NCBI GenBank assembly: GCA_003151975.1
Contig: PLZD01000033.1
Span: 1 to 32,194, forward strand
Direction of reading: 5' to 3'
Source of the DNA: Elusimicrobiota bacterium
Lineage (GTDB): Bacteria > Elusimicrobiota > Elusimicrobia > UBA1565 > UBA9628
Length of the DNA: 32,194 nucleotides
Shown here: piece by piece, positions 14,513-22,448 of the stretch
How positions within the stretch are numbered: position 1 is the stretch's first letter
Layout: every line of letters starts with the position of its first letter
Translations under genes and position numbers: made by a program
Notes under the pieces: generated by a model
Databases searched by the model: none
Told to the model about the DNA's origin: nothing
Seen by the model: the letters and a program-made list of their open reading frames with translations, nothing else

Positions 14513-14959
14513 ATGGCGCAGACCACTTATATACACAAGCCTCAGCAAGCCAACGCCGACAGGAAGTATCACTATATCGACGCCAAGGGCAAGGTCCTCG
14601 GCCGCTTTGCGACGCAGGCCGCCACCTACCTGCGCGGCAAGCACAAGCCGACCTACACCGATTTCGTCGATTGCGGTGATTTCGTGATCATCACCAACGC
14701 GAAGCAATTGGTGCTGACCGGCAACAAGATCAACCAGAAGTTCTACTTCAGCCACTCCGGCTACGCCGGCGGCGCGAAGACCACGCCGGTCGCGCGCGTG
14801 ATGGAGAGAGACCCCCGCAAGGTGGTCTACCTCGCCATCAAGCGCATGATCCGCAGCAATCGTCTGCGCGGAAAGCAGCTCGCGCGTCTCAAAATCTACC
14901 CGGGCGAGCGCACCAACGGCAATAAAGCCGTGAAGGCCGCCGCTCCCAAGGCTTCCTAA
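14513..14959 (+). CDS. rplM: 50S ribosomal protein L13
   Basis: A 148-residue protein of the large ribosomal subunit. Typical motifs are WYHID-like HYIDAKGKVLGRFATQAATY, LRGKHKPTYTDFVDCGDFVI, the KFYFSHSGYAGGAKT block and RVMERDPRKVVYLAIKRMI. The closing LKIYPGERTNG is also typical. It has a purine-rich Shine-Dalgarno (AGAAAAGGAAACC) and is followed by rpsI after one base, the near-universal bacterial L13-S9 pair. The short Ala/Lys tail is lineage-specific. Confidence 0.97.
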   Translation: MAQTTYIHKPQQANADRKYHYIDAKGKVLGRFATQAATYLRGKHKPTYTDFVDCGDFVIITNAKQLVLTGNKINQKFYFSHSGYAGGAKTTPVARVMERDPRKVVYLAIKRMIRSNRLRGKQLARLKIYPGERTNGNKAVKAAAPKAS

Positions 14960-14960
14960 A

Positions 14961-15365
14961 ATGACCAAAGAAAAGAACCACATCTGGGCCACCGGCCGCC
15001 GCAAGACCTCCGTCGCGCAGGTTCGCTTGATCCCCGGCGGCGAGGGCAAAGTCACCATCAATTCCAAGCCCGTCGAGGAGTACTTCCGCGGGACCGACCA
15101 TCAGAAGCGTGACGTCATGTCGCCGATCGTCGCCATCGAGGAAGCCAAAAAGTTCAATTACATCGTCAAGATCATCGGCGGCGGCATCTCCGGCCAGGCT
15201 GGAGCGGCCCGCCACGCGATCGCGCGCGCGCTCGTCAAGCTCGACGAGAAGAACCGCAAGCCGATGCGCGCCGAGGGTTTCTTGACCCGCGACCCGCGCA
15301 TGGTCGAGCGCAAGAAGTCGGGACAGCCGAAAGCCCGCAAACGGTTCCAGTACTCGAAGCGCTAG
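14961..15365 (+). CDS. rpsI: 30S ribosomal protein S9
   Basis: A 134-residue small-subunit protein. It shows ATGRRKTSVAQVRL, the central GGGISGQAGAARHAIARAL and the C-terminal GFLTRDPRMVERKKSGQPKA. The terminus FQYSKR is the conserved tail whose last residues contact P-site tRNA. It is co-transcribed with rplM and ends shortly before a strong intrinsic terminator. Confidence 0.97.
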   Translation: MTKEKNHIWATGRRKTSVAQVRLIPGGEGKVTINSKPVEEYFRGTDHQKRDVMSPIVAIEEAKKFNYIVKIIGGGISGQAGAARHAIARALVKLDEKNRKPMRAEGFLTRDPRMVERKKSGQPKARKRFQYSKR

Positions 15366-15384
15366 ACCGCATCCGCGCTCAGAA

Positions 15385-15425
15385 AACGGTCCCGTGCGCG
15401 CAACGCACGGGACCGTTCTATTTTG
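15385..15425 (+). terminator. Intrinsic terminator of rplM-rpsI
   Basis: Perfect 14-bp arms (AACGGTCCCGTGCG at 15385-15398, CGCACGGGACCGTT at 15404-15417) surround a CGCAA loop and are followed by CTATTTTG. It begins 20 bases after the rpsI stop. Confidence 0.9.
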
Positions 15426-15443
15426 TATCCTTCAATTAAGAGC

Positions 15444-15749
15444 ATGGAAAAGATCAAGATCCGGGGCTTGGCGCGCGTCGGTGCTTGGATTCTGGGTCTC
15501 TGGGGCGGCCTCGTCGCCTGCAAGGCCGTTTACGATCTGTTCTTCGGCGGCGAGCCCGAGGCCAATCTCTACGCGCCTCAGAAGTGGGCCTTCGTGACCC
15601 AAGAGCAGTGGCGGCGCTACGCGGGCTTCGAGCTCGTCTACGGCTTGAGCCTGCTCGCGCTGGCTTGGTATCTGATCAAACTCGGACGCCTCTTGCCGGT
15701 CACGATCTCGCGCGCCAAGCGCGGGCCCGAGTTCTCGCTGTTCGACTAA
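15444..15749 (+). CDS. Small two-helix membrane protein
   Basis: A 101-residue protein starting at ATG 15444 (MEKIKIRGLARV); a TTG at 15423 would only extend it into the terminator tail. Hydrophobic segments lie at about 10-33 (GAWILGLWGGLVACKAVYDL) and about 63-82 (GFELVYGLSLLALAWYLI). The loop between them contains YAPQKWAFVTQEQWRRY. Function unknown. Its stop codon forms part of the probable -10 element of asnB. Confidence 0.65.
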   Translation: MEKIKIRGLARVGAWILGLWGGLVACKAVYDLFFGGEPEANLYAPQKWAFVTQEQWRRYAGFELVYGLSLLALAWYLIKLGRLLPVTISRAKRGPEFSLFD

Positions 15750-15761
15750 ACTTCCAACATG
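15747..15761 (+). promoter_or_regulatory. Possible -10 with leaderless asnB start
   Basis: TAAACT (15747-15752) includes the stop of the previous gene and lies six bases before ATG 15759. No Shine-Dalgarno is present. The hexamer matches the consensus only 4 of 6, but the spacing equals that at 9858 and 18265. Confidence 0.35.
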
Positions 15762-17621
15762 TGCGGCATTTGCGGCGTCTTTAAGGCGGACATGACGGCG
15801 GCCGATCTTGCGCCGGTGCGCCGCATGCGCGAGCGCCTCGTCCATCGCGGGCCCGATGACGAGGGCGAATTTTTGGAGGGCCCCGCGGCGCTGGGCTTTC
15901 GCCGGCTCTCGATCCTCGACCTCGAGGGCGGCCACCAGCCCATGACGAGCGAGGACGGCAAGGTCGCGCTGGTCTTCAACGGCGAGATCTACAACCATCC
16001 CGAGCTCAAGGCGCGCCTCGAGTCAGACGGCGCGCGCTACCGAACTCGGACCGATACGGAGACGATACTCAAACTCTACGAGCGCGACGGCGTCAGCGCG
16101 TTCCGGCGCCTGGTCGGGATGTTCGCGGTCGCGATCTGGGACTCGCGCAAAAAAGAGTTCCTGCTCGCGCGTGATCCGCTGGGCATCAAGCCGGTCTATT
16201 ATTCCTTCGACGGCAAGACCCTGCTGTTCTCTTCCGAGCTGCGTTCACTGCTGGCCGGCGGCGTCGACGCGACGCTCGACCACGCCGGCGTGCTCGATTA
16301 TCTGGCCTACGGCAAGGTTCACGCGCCGCGCACCGTGATGCGCGACGCGCTGAAACTTCCGCCCGGGCACGTCCTGAGAATCGGCCGCGAGGGTCTGCGC
16401 CTCGAGCGTTACTGGACCCTGCCCAAGCGCCATGCCGGTCGGATTCCTGATCTTGACGAAGCCGTCGACCGTCTCGACGAGGTTCTCTCGGCTTCCGTCA
16501 AGGGCGCGATGCTTTCCGACGTGCCGGTCGGCGCTTTCCTGAGCGGCGGCGTCGATTCGACTTTGATCGCCTCCTACATGGTGCGTCATTCGGGAGCCTC
16601 CAAGGTCAAAACATTTTCGGTGGGCTTTGAAGGAGCCGCAAACGGCGTCGACGAGTCGGGCTTCGCGCGCGAGGCGGCGCGTCACCTCGGAACGGAACAT
16701 CACGAGCTCATGCTCAAGGCCTCGGTGCTCGACGATTTGCAGGACTCGATCGGGCTTTTGGACGAGCCGATCGGGGATTCGGCGATACTTCCGACTTACC
16801 TTCTTTCGAAATTCGCGCGCGAGTCCGTCAAAGTCGTCTTGACCGGCGAGGGAGCGGATGAGCTCTTTGCGGGCTACAACAGATACAAGGCGGCTTATAT
16901 TAACGAACGGCTCCGGGACCTGCCTGAATGGGGCCGGCGCCTGGCGGCGCCGGTTGCGCGTCGCCTCGGAAAGGGGAACGTGTTTAAAAACCTCCCTTAC
17001 GGCGACGCGCGCCAATGGGCGGAGGCTACTGCGTCGGCACGGCCGGAAGAATTGCGGGCGATCCTGTCGCAAGAATTTTGGGAGACGGCGCGTCAGCACG
17101 ACCATCTATCTTGGCTCAAGGATTACGGGTCGATGGATACTCTCAACGACGCTCTGGCGTTCGATCTCGGCACGGTCATGGTCGATTCTCTCCTGATGAA
17201 AGTCGACAAGTCTTCAATGCGCGCATCGCTCGAGGCGCGCGTGCCGTTCCTCAACACGCCCGTCGTGGAATTCGCCGCCGGTTTGCCGTCGAAGTTCAAG
17301 ATCCGCCACTTCAAGGGAAAGTATCTTCTGCGGCGCGTGGCGGAGAAGCACATGCCCAAGTCCCTGGCGTGGCGGCGCAAGCACGGCTTCATCGTGCCGT
17401 GGGAAAATTGGGTCCGCCGCCCGGACAACGCGAGCCTCGACGGCTTGCTCGTAAGTTCCACTTTCGCGCAAAGCGGCGTCTTCGACGTCGCTCGGCTCAA
17501 ACTTTTCCGCGCGGAACTCGTCCGCGGCAGCCGCGAGGTCGAGGCCGGGTTGTTCTTTCGCATCGCGATCCTCGGGCTTTGGCTCGAATCTCTCGAGCGC
17601 AAACCGGCGGCGGCGCGCTGA
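15759..17621 (+). CDS. asnB: Asparagine synthase (glutamine-hydrolysing)
   Basis: A 620-residue protein that makes asparagine from aspartate, ATP and glutamine. The N-terminal glutaminase domain (to about 210) has the nucleophile Cys2 (MCGICGVF), RGPDDEG, LSILDL and NGEIYNHPEL. The C-terminal synthetase domain has the pyrophosphate loop SGGVDS at 262-267 and TGEGADELFAGYNRY. Near the end, SSMRASLEARVPFLNTPVV and KYLLRRVAE are typical. Length and motifs fit bacterial AsnB. Members of the family also act in surface-sugar or peptide tailoring, and the methyltransferase starting one base downstream leaves that open. Confidence 0.93.
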   Translation: MCGICGVFKADMTAADLAPVRRMRERLVHRGPDDEGEFLEGPAALGFRRLSILDLEGGHQPMTSEDGKVALVFNGEIYNHPELKARLESDGARYRTRTDTETILKLYERDGVSAFRRLVGMFAVAIWDSRKKEFLLARDPLGIKPVYYSFDGKTLLFSSELRSLLAGGVDATLDHAGVLDYLAYGKVHAPRTVMRDALKLPPGHVLRIGREGLRLERYWTLPKRHAGRIPDLDEAVDRLDEVLSASVKGAMLSDVPVGAFLSGGVDSTLIASYMVRHSGASKVKTFSVGFEGAANGVDESGFAREAARHLGTEHHELMLKASVLDDLQDSIGLLDEPIGDSAILPTYLLSKFARESVKVVLTGEGADELFAGYNRYKAAYINERLRDLPEWGRRLAAPVARRLGKGNVFKNLPYGDARQWAEATASARPEELRAILSQEFWETARQHDHLSWLKDYGSMDTLNDALAFDLGTVMVDSLLMKVDKSSMRASLEARVPFLNTPVVEFAAGLPSKFKIRHFKGKYLLRRVAEKHMPKSLAWRRKHGFIVPWENWVRRPDNASLDGLLVSSTFAQSGVFDVARLKLFRAELVRGSREVEAGLFFRIAILGLWLESLERKPAAAR

Positions 17622-17622
17622 T

Positions 17623-18264
17623 ATGGGCATTTTCGATCCGATCCTTTTATGGTGGCACCGCGGCAAGGTCCGCGGCAAGATGGACCGCGTGTTCTCGCGC
17701 GGGCGCGATCCGTACGGCTACGACGGCCGCTCGGCGTATGAGACGCAGCGGTTGGACGCCATGGCGCAAGCCGTGGGCTTTCATCGCTTTGCGGACGCGC
17801 TCGAGGTCGGCTGCGCCGAGGGCGCCTTCACCGAGCGTCTGGCCGCCTGCGCCGACCGCTTGACGGCCGTGGACATTTCGACGGTGGCCCTCTCGCGCGC
17901 AAAGGAGCGCCTCAAGGGCAAGGCCGGCGTCGACTTCGTCGAGGCCGACGTGCGCGAATGGTCGCCGCCCGCGGGTCGCCGCTACGGCCTCATCGTGCTG
18001 GGCGACGTCCTTTATTACATCGACAAGCCGATGGTCCGCGACATTTTCGAGAAGACCTTTCCGCGGATCAGTTCGTGGCTGGAGCCCGGCGGCCGGCTGA
18101 TGCTGGCGCACGCTTTCGTGGGTCCAAAGGAGCTCGCCCACCGAACGGGCTTTCGCGAGCGCTTCGAGACGCAGGGCTTGAAGCTCGTGTCCGAGGCGCC
18201 GGTCGGCGCCGAAGCCGGTCCGGTCCGCTGCCTGATCTCCGTCCTGGAATCTGTTCGAAAATAG
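17623..18264 (+). CDS. Class I SAM-dependent methyltransferase (NodS-like)
   Basis: A 213-residue protein. The SAM-binding loop is ALEVGCAEGAFTERLA (about 64-79), followed by LTAVDISTVAL with the acidic ribose contact. FVEADVREW gives the adenine side, and YGLIVLGDVLYYID is the motif IV region. The sequence from FADALEVGC to DVLYYI most resembles NodS-type N-methyltransferases. The acceptor is unknown. The gene starts one base after asnB and should be co-transcribed and coupled, suggesting a joint role in modifying a small molecule or cell-surface compound. Confidence 0.8.
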   Translation: MGIFDPILLWWHRGKVRGKMDRVFSRGRDPYGYDGRSAYETQRLDAMAQAVGFHRFADALEVGCAEGAFTERLAACADRLTAVDISTVALSRAKERLKGKAGVDFVEADVREWSPPAGRRYGLIVLGDVLYYIDKPMVRDIFEKTFPRISSWLEPGGRLMLAHAFVGPKELAHRTGFRERFETQGLKLVSEAPVGAEAGPVRCLISVLESVRK

Positions 18265-18279
18265 TATACTCCCGCCGTG
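18265..18279 (+). promoter_or_regulatory. -10 box with leaderless GTG start
   Basis: TATACT (18265-18270) is followed by six bases (CCCGCC) and then GTG 18277, where transcription should begin. There is no Shine-Dalgarno. Confidence 0.55.
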
Positions 18280-18852
18280 TCCTGGCGTCGAGAAACGGCA
18301 CCGAAGGAGCTCCTTTCGCTGGCGGACGCCGCCGCCGAGTCGTGCCGGGCGGCAGCCCGCTATTTTCGCGAACCCTCCGAACCCGCCGCCGTCTCGACCA
18401 AGAGCCGCTCGCGTGCCCTGCTCGATGCGGTCGCCGCGTTGAAGGCTGTCCTTAAGGCGCGCCCGGCCTCGCCCGAGCGCGAGGATTGGCTCGCGGTGTC
18501 GAAATCCCTGGCCGAACTCGGCGAGAGCGCGGGCCGTGCCGTCGCGCAGGCCAAGCTTTATGAAGTGTCGCGCCAGCCGCGGCTGATCGCGATGGCGCAG
18601 GCGTTGAAGGAGGCCGCCGAAGAGCTCGCGGCGGCTTTGCGCCGGGGTTTGAGCGCCGAGCGCCTCGCGCTCGCCAAGCGCTTGGCGTCGAGCGCCGTCG
18701 AGGCGGCGCGCCGGGCGCGCGGGGATTCCCTGGCCGGTGCCGGGGTGGTCGAGGGACTCAAGGATCAAGAGATCGTGCGCCGCCTCCACGAGGCCGCGGG
18801 CGCCGTCCATGACGCGGCGGATCGTCTGGCCGAGGTCTTGTCCGTAAGATGA
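18277..18852 (+). CDS. Ala-rich helical protein of unknown function
   Basis: A 191-residue protein starting at GTG 18277, unrecognised. It is almost entirely helical and rich in Ala, Glu, Arg and Leu, with heptad-like stretches such as LLDAVAALKAVLKA, QALKEAAEELAAALRR and LAKRLASSAVEAARRAR. The N-terminal ELLSLADAAAESCRAAARYF suggests a four-helix-bundle fold, as in PhoU- or DUF47-like proteins, though I see no metal motif. No signal peptide or membrane helix is present. The 3' end overlaps the 5'-nucleotidase start by ATGA. Confidence 0.6.
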   Translation: MSWRRETAPKELLSLADAAAESCRAAARYFREPSEPAAVSTKSRSRALLDAVAALKAVLKARPASPEREDWLAVSKSLAELGESAGRAVAQAKLYEVSRQPRLIAMAQALKEAAEELAAALRRGLSAERLALAKRLASSAVEAARRARGDSLAGAGVVEGLKDQEIVRRLHEAAGAVHDAADRLAEVLSVR

Positions 18853-20390
18853 GAAACCTGGCGTCGGCCGCGATGCTTGTCGCGGCGCTGTGCGCCGCCG
18901 GCTCGGCAGAGAACATCACGCTCACGATCTATCACACGAGCGACATTCACGGCTGGATCATGTCGCGCGCCGCCGTTTGGAACAAGGAAGACCCTAAGCG
19001 CGTCGCGGGGGGATTTGCGGCGCTCTCCAGTCTCGTGCGGGCGACCCGAGGACAAAAGCTGCTGTTCGATTCCGGCGATTGGTTCCAAGGGACTCCCGAG
19101 GGCGCGCTCTCGCGCGGGCAGTCCGTCGTCGATTTGTTCAACGCGGCGGGCTTTGATGCGGTCCTCGTCGGCAACCACGATTTCGACTATGGTCAGGAAC
19201 GCCTTCGGGAACTCGTGACGGCGCTCAAGATGCCGGCGCTCGGCGCCAACATTCGCGACGCCAAGACGCACGCGCGCGTCGCTTGGCTCTCGCCCCCGCT
19301 CATCAAGAAAATCTCCGGCGTACGCGTCGGCATCTTCGGGCTGACTTATCCGGACATGAAGTCCATGGCCTTCGCCAAGAACATCGAGGGCCTCGAGTTC
19401 ACTCGCGCCGTCGACGAGGCCAGGCTGGCGGTGGAGGAACTTCGCAAGAAGGGTGCTACCGTCGTCATCGCGCTCACGCATTTGGGCTTCGAGTCTCCCG
19501 AGATGGGTCAGTTCGAGGGAGACCAGACCTTGGCGCGTGAGGTCCCGGGCATCGATGTCATCATGGGCGGCCACACGCACAAGTTCATCAAGGAGCCTCC
19601 CCGCGTCAACGGCGCGCTGATCACCGAGCCCGGCATAGGACTTACGGCCGTCGACAAGGTGACGCTCGAGATCGACCCGAAGACCAAGAGGGCCGTCTCG
19701 TCCAAGGGCGAGCTCGTGAACTTGTGGATCGACCGTACCGGCGAGGACCCGGGGATCCTGAAAACGGTTCGCGCCGACCAGGCGGAGGCCGACCGGGTCT
19801 TCAGCATGGTCATCGCGACCGCCGCCGAGACGCTCGACCGGAGCCGCGACTCAGAAAGCGCGATGGGAGACTGGTTCACCGACTGCGTGCGTGCGTGGTC
19901 CGGGGCGGACATCGGCTTCACGAACGGCGCCAGCATCCGCGGCGGCATCCCGGTCGGGCCCGTCACCTTGCGCACGATCTACAACATCATGCCCTACGAC
20001 AACCGCATGGTCAAGCTGACGATGACCGGCGCCCAGATTCAAGAGACGATCGACCACGGCGCGGGCCTGGGTTGGGAGATGCTTCAGGAATCGGGGGCCG
20101 AATTTTCCTACAATAGAGGCCGACCTGAGGGCCGCCGCATCTCGAAGCTTGAGATCGGAGGCAAGACGGTCGACCCGACGGCGTCGTACACTCTCGCGAC
20201 CAACGATTTTATCGTGAAGGGAGGGGAGAGCTTCACTTCGTTTAGTCGGGCCAAGCAGGAGTTCTCGGACGAGCTGGTGCGCGACGTGATCCGGCGCTGC
20301 GCCGAGAAGGACCGGCTGATTAAGGCCCCGCCGAGGGGCCGCATGATCTCGTTGGAGGACAACGGTGGTACTGAAAAACGCGCGCGCTAA
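18849..20390 (+). CDS. Exported 5'-nucleotidase / metallophosphatase (UshA-like)
   Basis: A 513-residue protein that should remove 5' phosphates from nucleotides outside the cytosol. Residues 1-20 are a signal peptide ending in GSA. The metallophosphatase domain shows IYHTSDIHGW (Asp32, His34), LLFDSGDWFQG (Asp77), VGNHDFDYG (Asn109, His110), IALTHLGFES and MGGHTHKF, which together give the two-metal site. The C-terminal 5'-nucleotidase domain has FTNGASIRGGIPVGPVTL and the nucleoside-stacking region YNIMPYDNRMVKLTMTG. It overlaps both neighbours, by 4 bases with the helical protein and 26 bases with the HAD phosphatase. Its place just before a deoxyribose-phosphate microcompartment operon suggests nucleotide salvage. 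Confidence 0.9.
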   Translation: MRNLASAAMLVAALCAAGSAENITLTIYHTSDIHGWIMSRAAVWNKEDPKRVAGGFAALSSLVRATRGQKLLFDSGDWFQGTPEGALSRGQSVVDLFNAAGFDAVLVGNHDFDYGQERLRELVTALKMPALGANIRDAKTHARVAWLSPPLIKKISGVRVGIFGLTYPDMKSMAFAKNIEGLEFTRAVDEARLAVEELRKKGATVVIALTHLGFESPEMGQFEGDQTLAREVPGIDVIMGGHTHKFIKEPPRVNGALITEPGIGLTAVDKVTLEIDPKTKRAVSSKGELVNLWIDRTGEDPGILKTVRADQAEADRVFSMVIATAAETLDRSRDSESAMGDWFTDCVRAWSGADIGFTNGASIRGGIPVGPVTLRTIYNIMPYDNRMVKLTMTGAQIQETIDHGAGLGWEMLQESGAEFSYNRGRPEGRRISKLEIGGKTVDPTASYTLATNDFIVKGGESFTSFSRAKQEFSDELVRDVIRRCAEKDRLIKAPPRGRMISLEDNGGTEKRAR

Positions 20391-20961
20391 AGTCGAGCAT
20401 TACTGGACCAACACCAAGAAATTCCTGGCCGCGATGAGCGTCTGGGGCCTCGTGTTCAGCGTGGTCACGATCACGCACCTGGGCGTCGCCTTCGACTACG
20501 ACGACACTCTGGTCAATTCGCAGGCGGCCTACAGCAAGGCGCTCGCCAATTCCCAGGAGGCATACTCCGAGGGGTTCTGGAACATCGTCAACACGAGCTA
20601 CGACCTCGAAAAGCCAAAGATCATCCCGTACTCCCTGGCTTGGGTTTTGCGAGTCTTCGGCTTCAGGATCGCCATCATCACGGCCCGGCCCGCGATCAAC
20701 GCCGAGGCCCTCAAGAAAGAATGGCGGCATCTCGTCTCGCGCGGCTACTTCATCTTCGCCAGCGACAAGACCGGCAAGGCGGGCATCCTGCAGAACGGGA
20801 ACTACGTGCTGTTCTTCGGCGATTCGGACTCGGATATTCAGGAAGCCAGGAGCGCGCGCGTCTTCCCGATCCGAATCCGCCGCAGCAAGAAATCTATCTA
20901 TAAAGAGGACTACAATCCAGGCTCGATGCACGAGCTGGTGATCCCGCTGTCTGAATATTGA
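20365..20961 (+). CDS. HAD phosphatase resembling class B acid phosphatase (AphA-like)
   Basis: A 198-residue protein starting at GTG 20365 inside the nucleotidase gene. The HAD motif I FDYDDTLVN (Asp44, Asp46) matches the DxDDT form of class B acid phosphatases. Motif II is IITARPA, and motif IV is LFFGDSDSDIQEARSA. The end, RIRRSKKSIYKEDYNPGSM then a terminal SEY, follows the AphA C-terminus closely. AphA-type enzymes dephosphorylate 3' and 5' nucleotides in the periplasm. Residues about 23-41 form a hydrophobic segment that could be an uncleaved signal or anchor. Being coupled to the 5'-nucleotidase, it probably serves the same salvage step. The promoter of the BMC operon begins inside its stop codon region. 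Confidence 0.8.
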   Translation: MVLKNARAKVEHYWTNTKKFLAAMSVWGLVFSVVTITHLGVAFDYDDTLVNSQAAYSKALANSQEAYSEGFWNIVNTSYDLEKPKIIPYSLAWVLRVFGFRIAIITARPAINAEALKKEWRHLVSRGYFIFASDKTGKAGILQNGNYVLFFGDSDSDIQEARSARVFPIRIRRSKKSIYKEDYNPGSMHELVIPLSEY

Positions 20962-20986
20962 CTTGGGGCGGTCAGTGCAGTAGAAT
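20958..20986 (+). promoter_or_regulatory. Promoter of the tpiA-BMC operon
   Basis: TTGACT (20958-20963) and TAGAAT (20981-20986) are separated by exactly 17 bases, the best sigma-70-like match in the window. Transcription should begin near 20993, leaving a leader of about 48 bases with an inverted repeat. Confidence 0.7.
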
Positions 20987-21010
20987 TGTTGTTGTCGCAG
21001 TAATAGGATT

Positions 21011-21027
21011 GTGGCCAAAATGGCCAC
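21011..21027. promoter_or_regulatory. Inverted repeat in the BMC operon leader
   Basis: GTGGCCA-AAA-TGGCCAC has perfect 7-bp arms and lies between the promoter and the tpiA start, about 18 bases downstream of the expected transcription start. It could be a repressor operator or an RNA hairpin. No regulator gene of the operon is in the window. Confidence 0.5.
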
Positions 21028-21040
21028 GGGTGGGTAAAAC

Positions 21041-21823
21041 ATGGCTTCTTCCCTGCGCAAGCCGCTGATTGCCGGTAATTGGAAGATGCACCTGACTCTG
21101 GCCGAGTCCGTCGCCTTGGCCAAGGCCGTCAAGGACGGCTCCGCCAACGCTCCCGGCGAGGTCGCCGTCTTCGCGCCCTTCACCGCGCTCTCGGTGGTCG
21201 CAGAAGTCCTCAAGGGCAGCCCAGTGCGCCTCGGCGCCCAGGACCTGCACTGGGAGACGCACGGCGCCTACACCGGCGAAGTTTCCGCCAATCAGATCAA
21301 AGACGTCGGCTGTCAGATGACGCTCATCGCCCACTCCGAGCGCCGCCGGCTGTTCCACGAGACCGACGAGAACGTCAACAAGAAGCTCAAAGCCGCTTTT
21401 GCTGCGGGCTTGGTCCCCGTGCTCTGCGTCGGCGAGACGCTCGAGGAGCGCGAAGCTCAGCGCACGTTCAAAGTTTTGCAGACGCAGTTAGAAGAGGGGC
21501 TGAAAGGCTTCGCGCCGGCGGCGCTCGCGCCGCTGGTCATCGCCTACGAGCCGGTCTGGGCGATCGGTACGGGCAAGACCGCCACGCCCGACCAGGCGCA
21601 GGAAGCGCACCTCTTCATTCGCAAGACTTGCGCGCGGCTTTACGGCGAGGCGTGGGCGTCCGGACTTCGCATCCTTTACGGCGGCTCGGTCACGCCCGAG
21701 AACGTCGACACGCTCATGGCCCAGCCCGACGTCGACGGAGCGTTGGTCGGAGGCGCGAGCCTCAAAGTCCCGGGGTTCATCCGCATCATTCAATTCCAAT
21801 TGCCGGCCGGAGCCAAGCGCTAG
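21041..21823 (+). CDS. tpiA: Triose-phosphate isomerase
   Basis: A 260-residue glycolytic enzyme interconverting glyceraldehyde 3-phosphate and dihydroxyacetone phosphate. It has AGNWKMHL (Asn and Lys of the active site), IAHSERRRLF (the catalytic His) and AYEPVWAIGTGKTA (the catalytic Glu and flexible loop). LYGGSV and GALVGGASL bind phosphate. It leads the BMC operon from the promoter at 20958, and its TAG shares one base with the GTG of pduL. Aldolase DeoC at the other end makes glyceraldehyde 3-phosphate, so this isomerase would feed that product into central metabolism. It may also be the cell's only TpiA. Confidence 0.96.
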   Translation: MASSLRKPLIAGNWKMHLTLAESVALAKAVKDGSANAPGEVAVFAPFTALSVVAEVLKGSPVRLGAQDLHWETHGAYTGEVSANQIKDVGCQMTLIAHSERRRLFHETDENVNKKLKAAFAAGLVPVLCVGETLEEREAQRTFKVLQTQLEEGLKGFAPAALAPLVIAYEPVWAIGTGKTATPDQAQEAHLFIRKTCARLYGEAWASGLRILYGGSVTPENVDTLMAQPDVDGALVGGASLKVPGFIRIIQFQLPAGAKR

Positions 21824-22446
21824 TGGACGCCGCCAAGCTCGCGCAGGAGATCGCCAAACGCATGGACCGCTCCAAGACTCCCATCCCCGTCGGCATCTCG
21901 AACAGGCATTGCCATCTCACGGAAGAGCACTTCAAGATTTTGTTCGGGGCGAGCGCCGAGCCCAAAAAGATCAAGGACATCAAGCAGCCCGGTTTCTGGG
22001 CCGCCGACGAGGTCATCGAGGTCAAGGGGCCGAAGGGCTCGATCAAGAAAGTGCGGCTCGTCGCTCCTTATCGCGCGAACACGCAGATCGAGCTGGCCTG
22101 GACCGACGCGCACGCCATCGGCGTCAAGCCTCCGGTGCGTGAGTCCGGCGACGTGAAAGGTTCTGCCGGCGCTTTGCTGATCGGCCCCGCGGGCCAAGTC
22201 GAGATCAAGGAAGGCGTCATCATCGCTTTGCGCCACGTGCATTTCGCCCCCGCGGAAGCCGCCGCGCTCGGCATCAAGAGCGGCGAGATGCTGCGCCTGC
22301 GCTGCGGCACGGGCGGGGGCCGCTCGACGGTCTTCGAGGACTGCATCGCGCGCGTCTCGGACAAATACTCTTTGGAGCTGCACCTCGACACCGACGAGTC
22401 GTACGCCGCCGGCGTCAAGAACGGAGATAACGCGTACATAGTGTAG
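21823..22446 (+). CDS. pduL: Phosphate propanoyltransferase / phosphotransacylase PduL
   Basis: A 207-residue enzyme converting acyl-CoA and phosphate into acyl phosphate, recycling CoA inside the compartment. It has the PduL zinc signatures GISNRHCHLTEEHF (His29, His31) and IALRHVHFAPAEA (His138, His140). GVKPPVRESGDVKGSAGALL and DTDESYAAGV are also family segments. The GTG start at 21823 overlaps the tpiA stop by one base. It yields an N-terminal amphipathic helix (DAAKLAQEIAKRM) like the encapsulation helix of Salmonella PduL, whereas ATG 21862 would lose it. The likely substrate is acetyl-CoA. Confidence 0.93.
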   Translation: MDAAKLAQEIAKRMDRSKTPIPVGISNRHCHLTEEHFKILFGASAEPKKIKDIKQPGFWAADEVIEVKGPKGSIKKVRLVAPYRANTQIELAWTDAHAIGVKPPVRESGDVKGSAGALLIGPAGQVEIKEGVIIALRHVHFAPAEAAALGIKSGEMLRLRCGTGGGRSTVFEDCIARVSDKYSLELHLDTDESYAAGVKNGDNAYIV

Positions 22447-22448
22447 GC

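Noticed and set aside
17647-18810. 387-residue minus-strand frame across the methyltransferase and helical genes
   Set aside because: It spans two well-supported plus-strand genes and shows only shadow-type composition.
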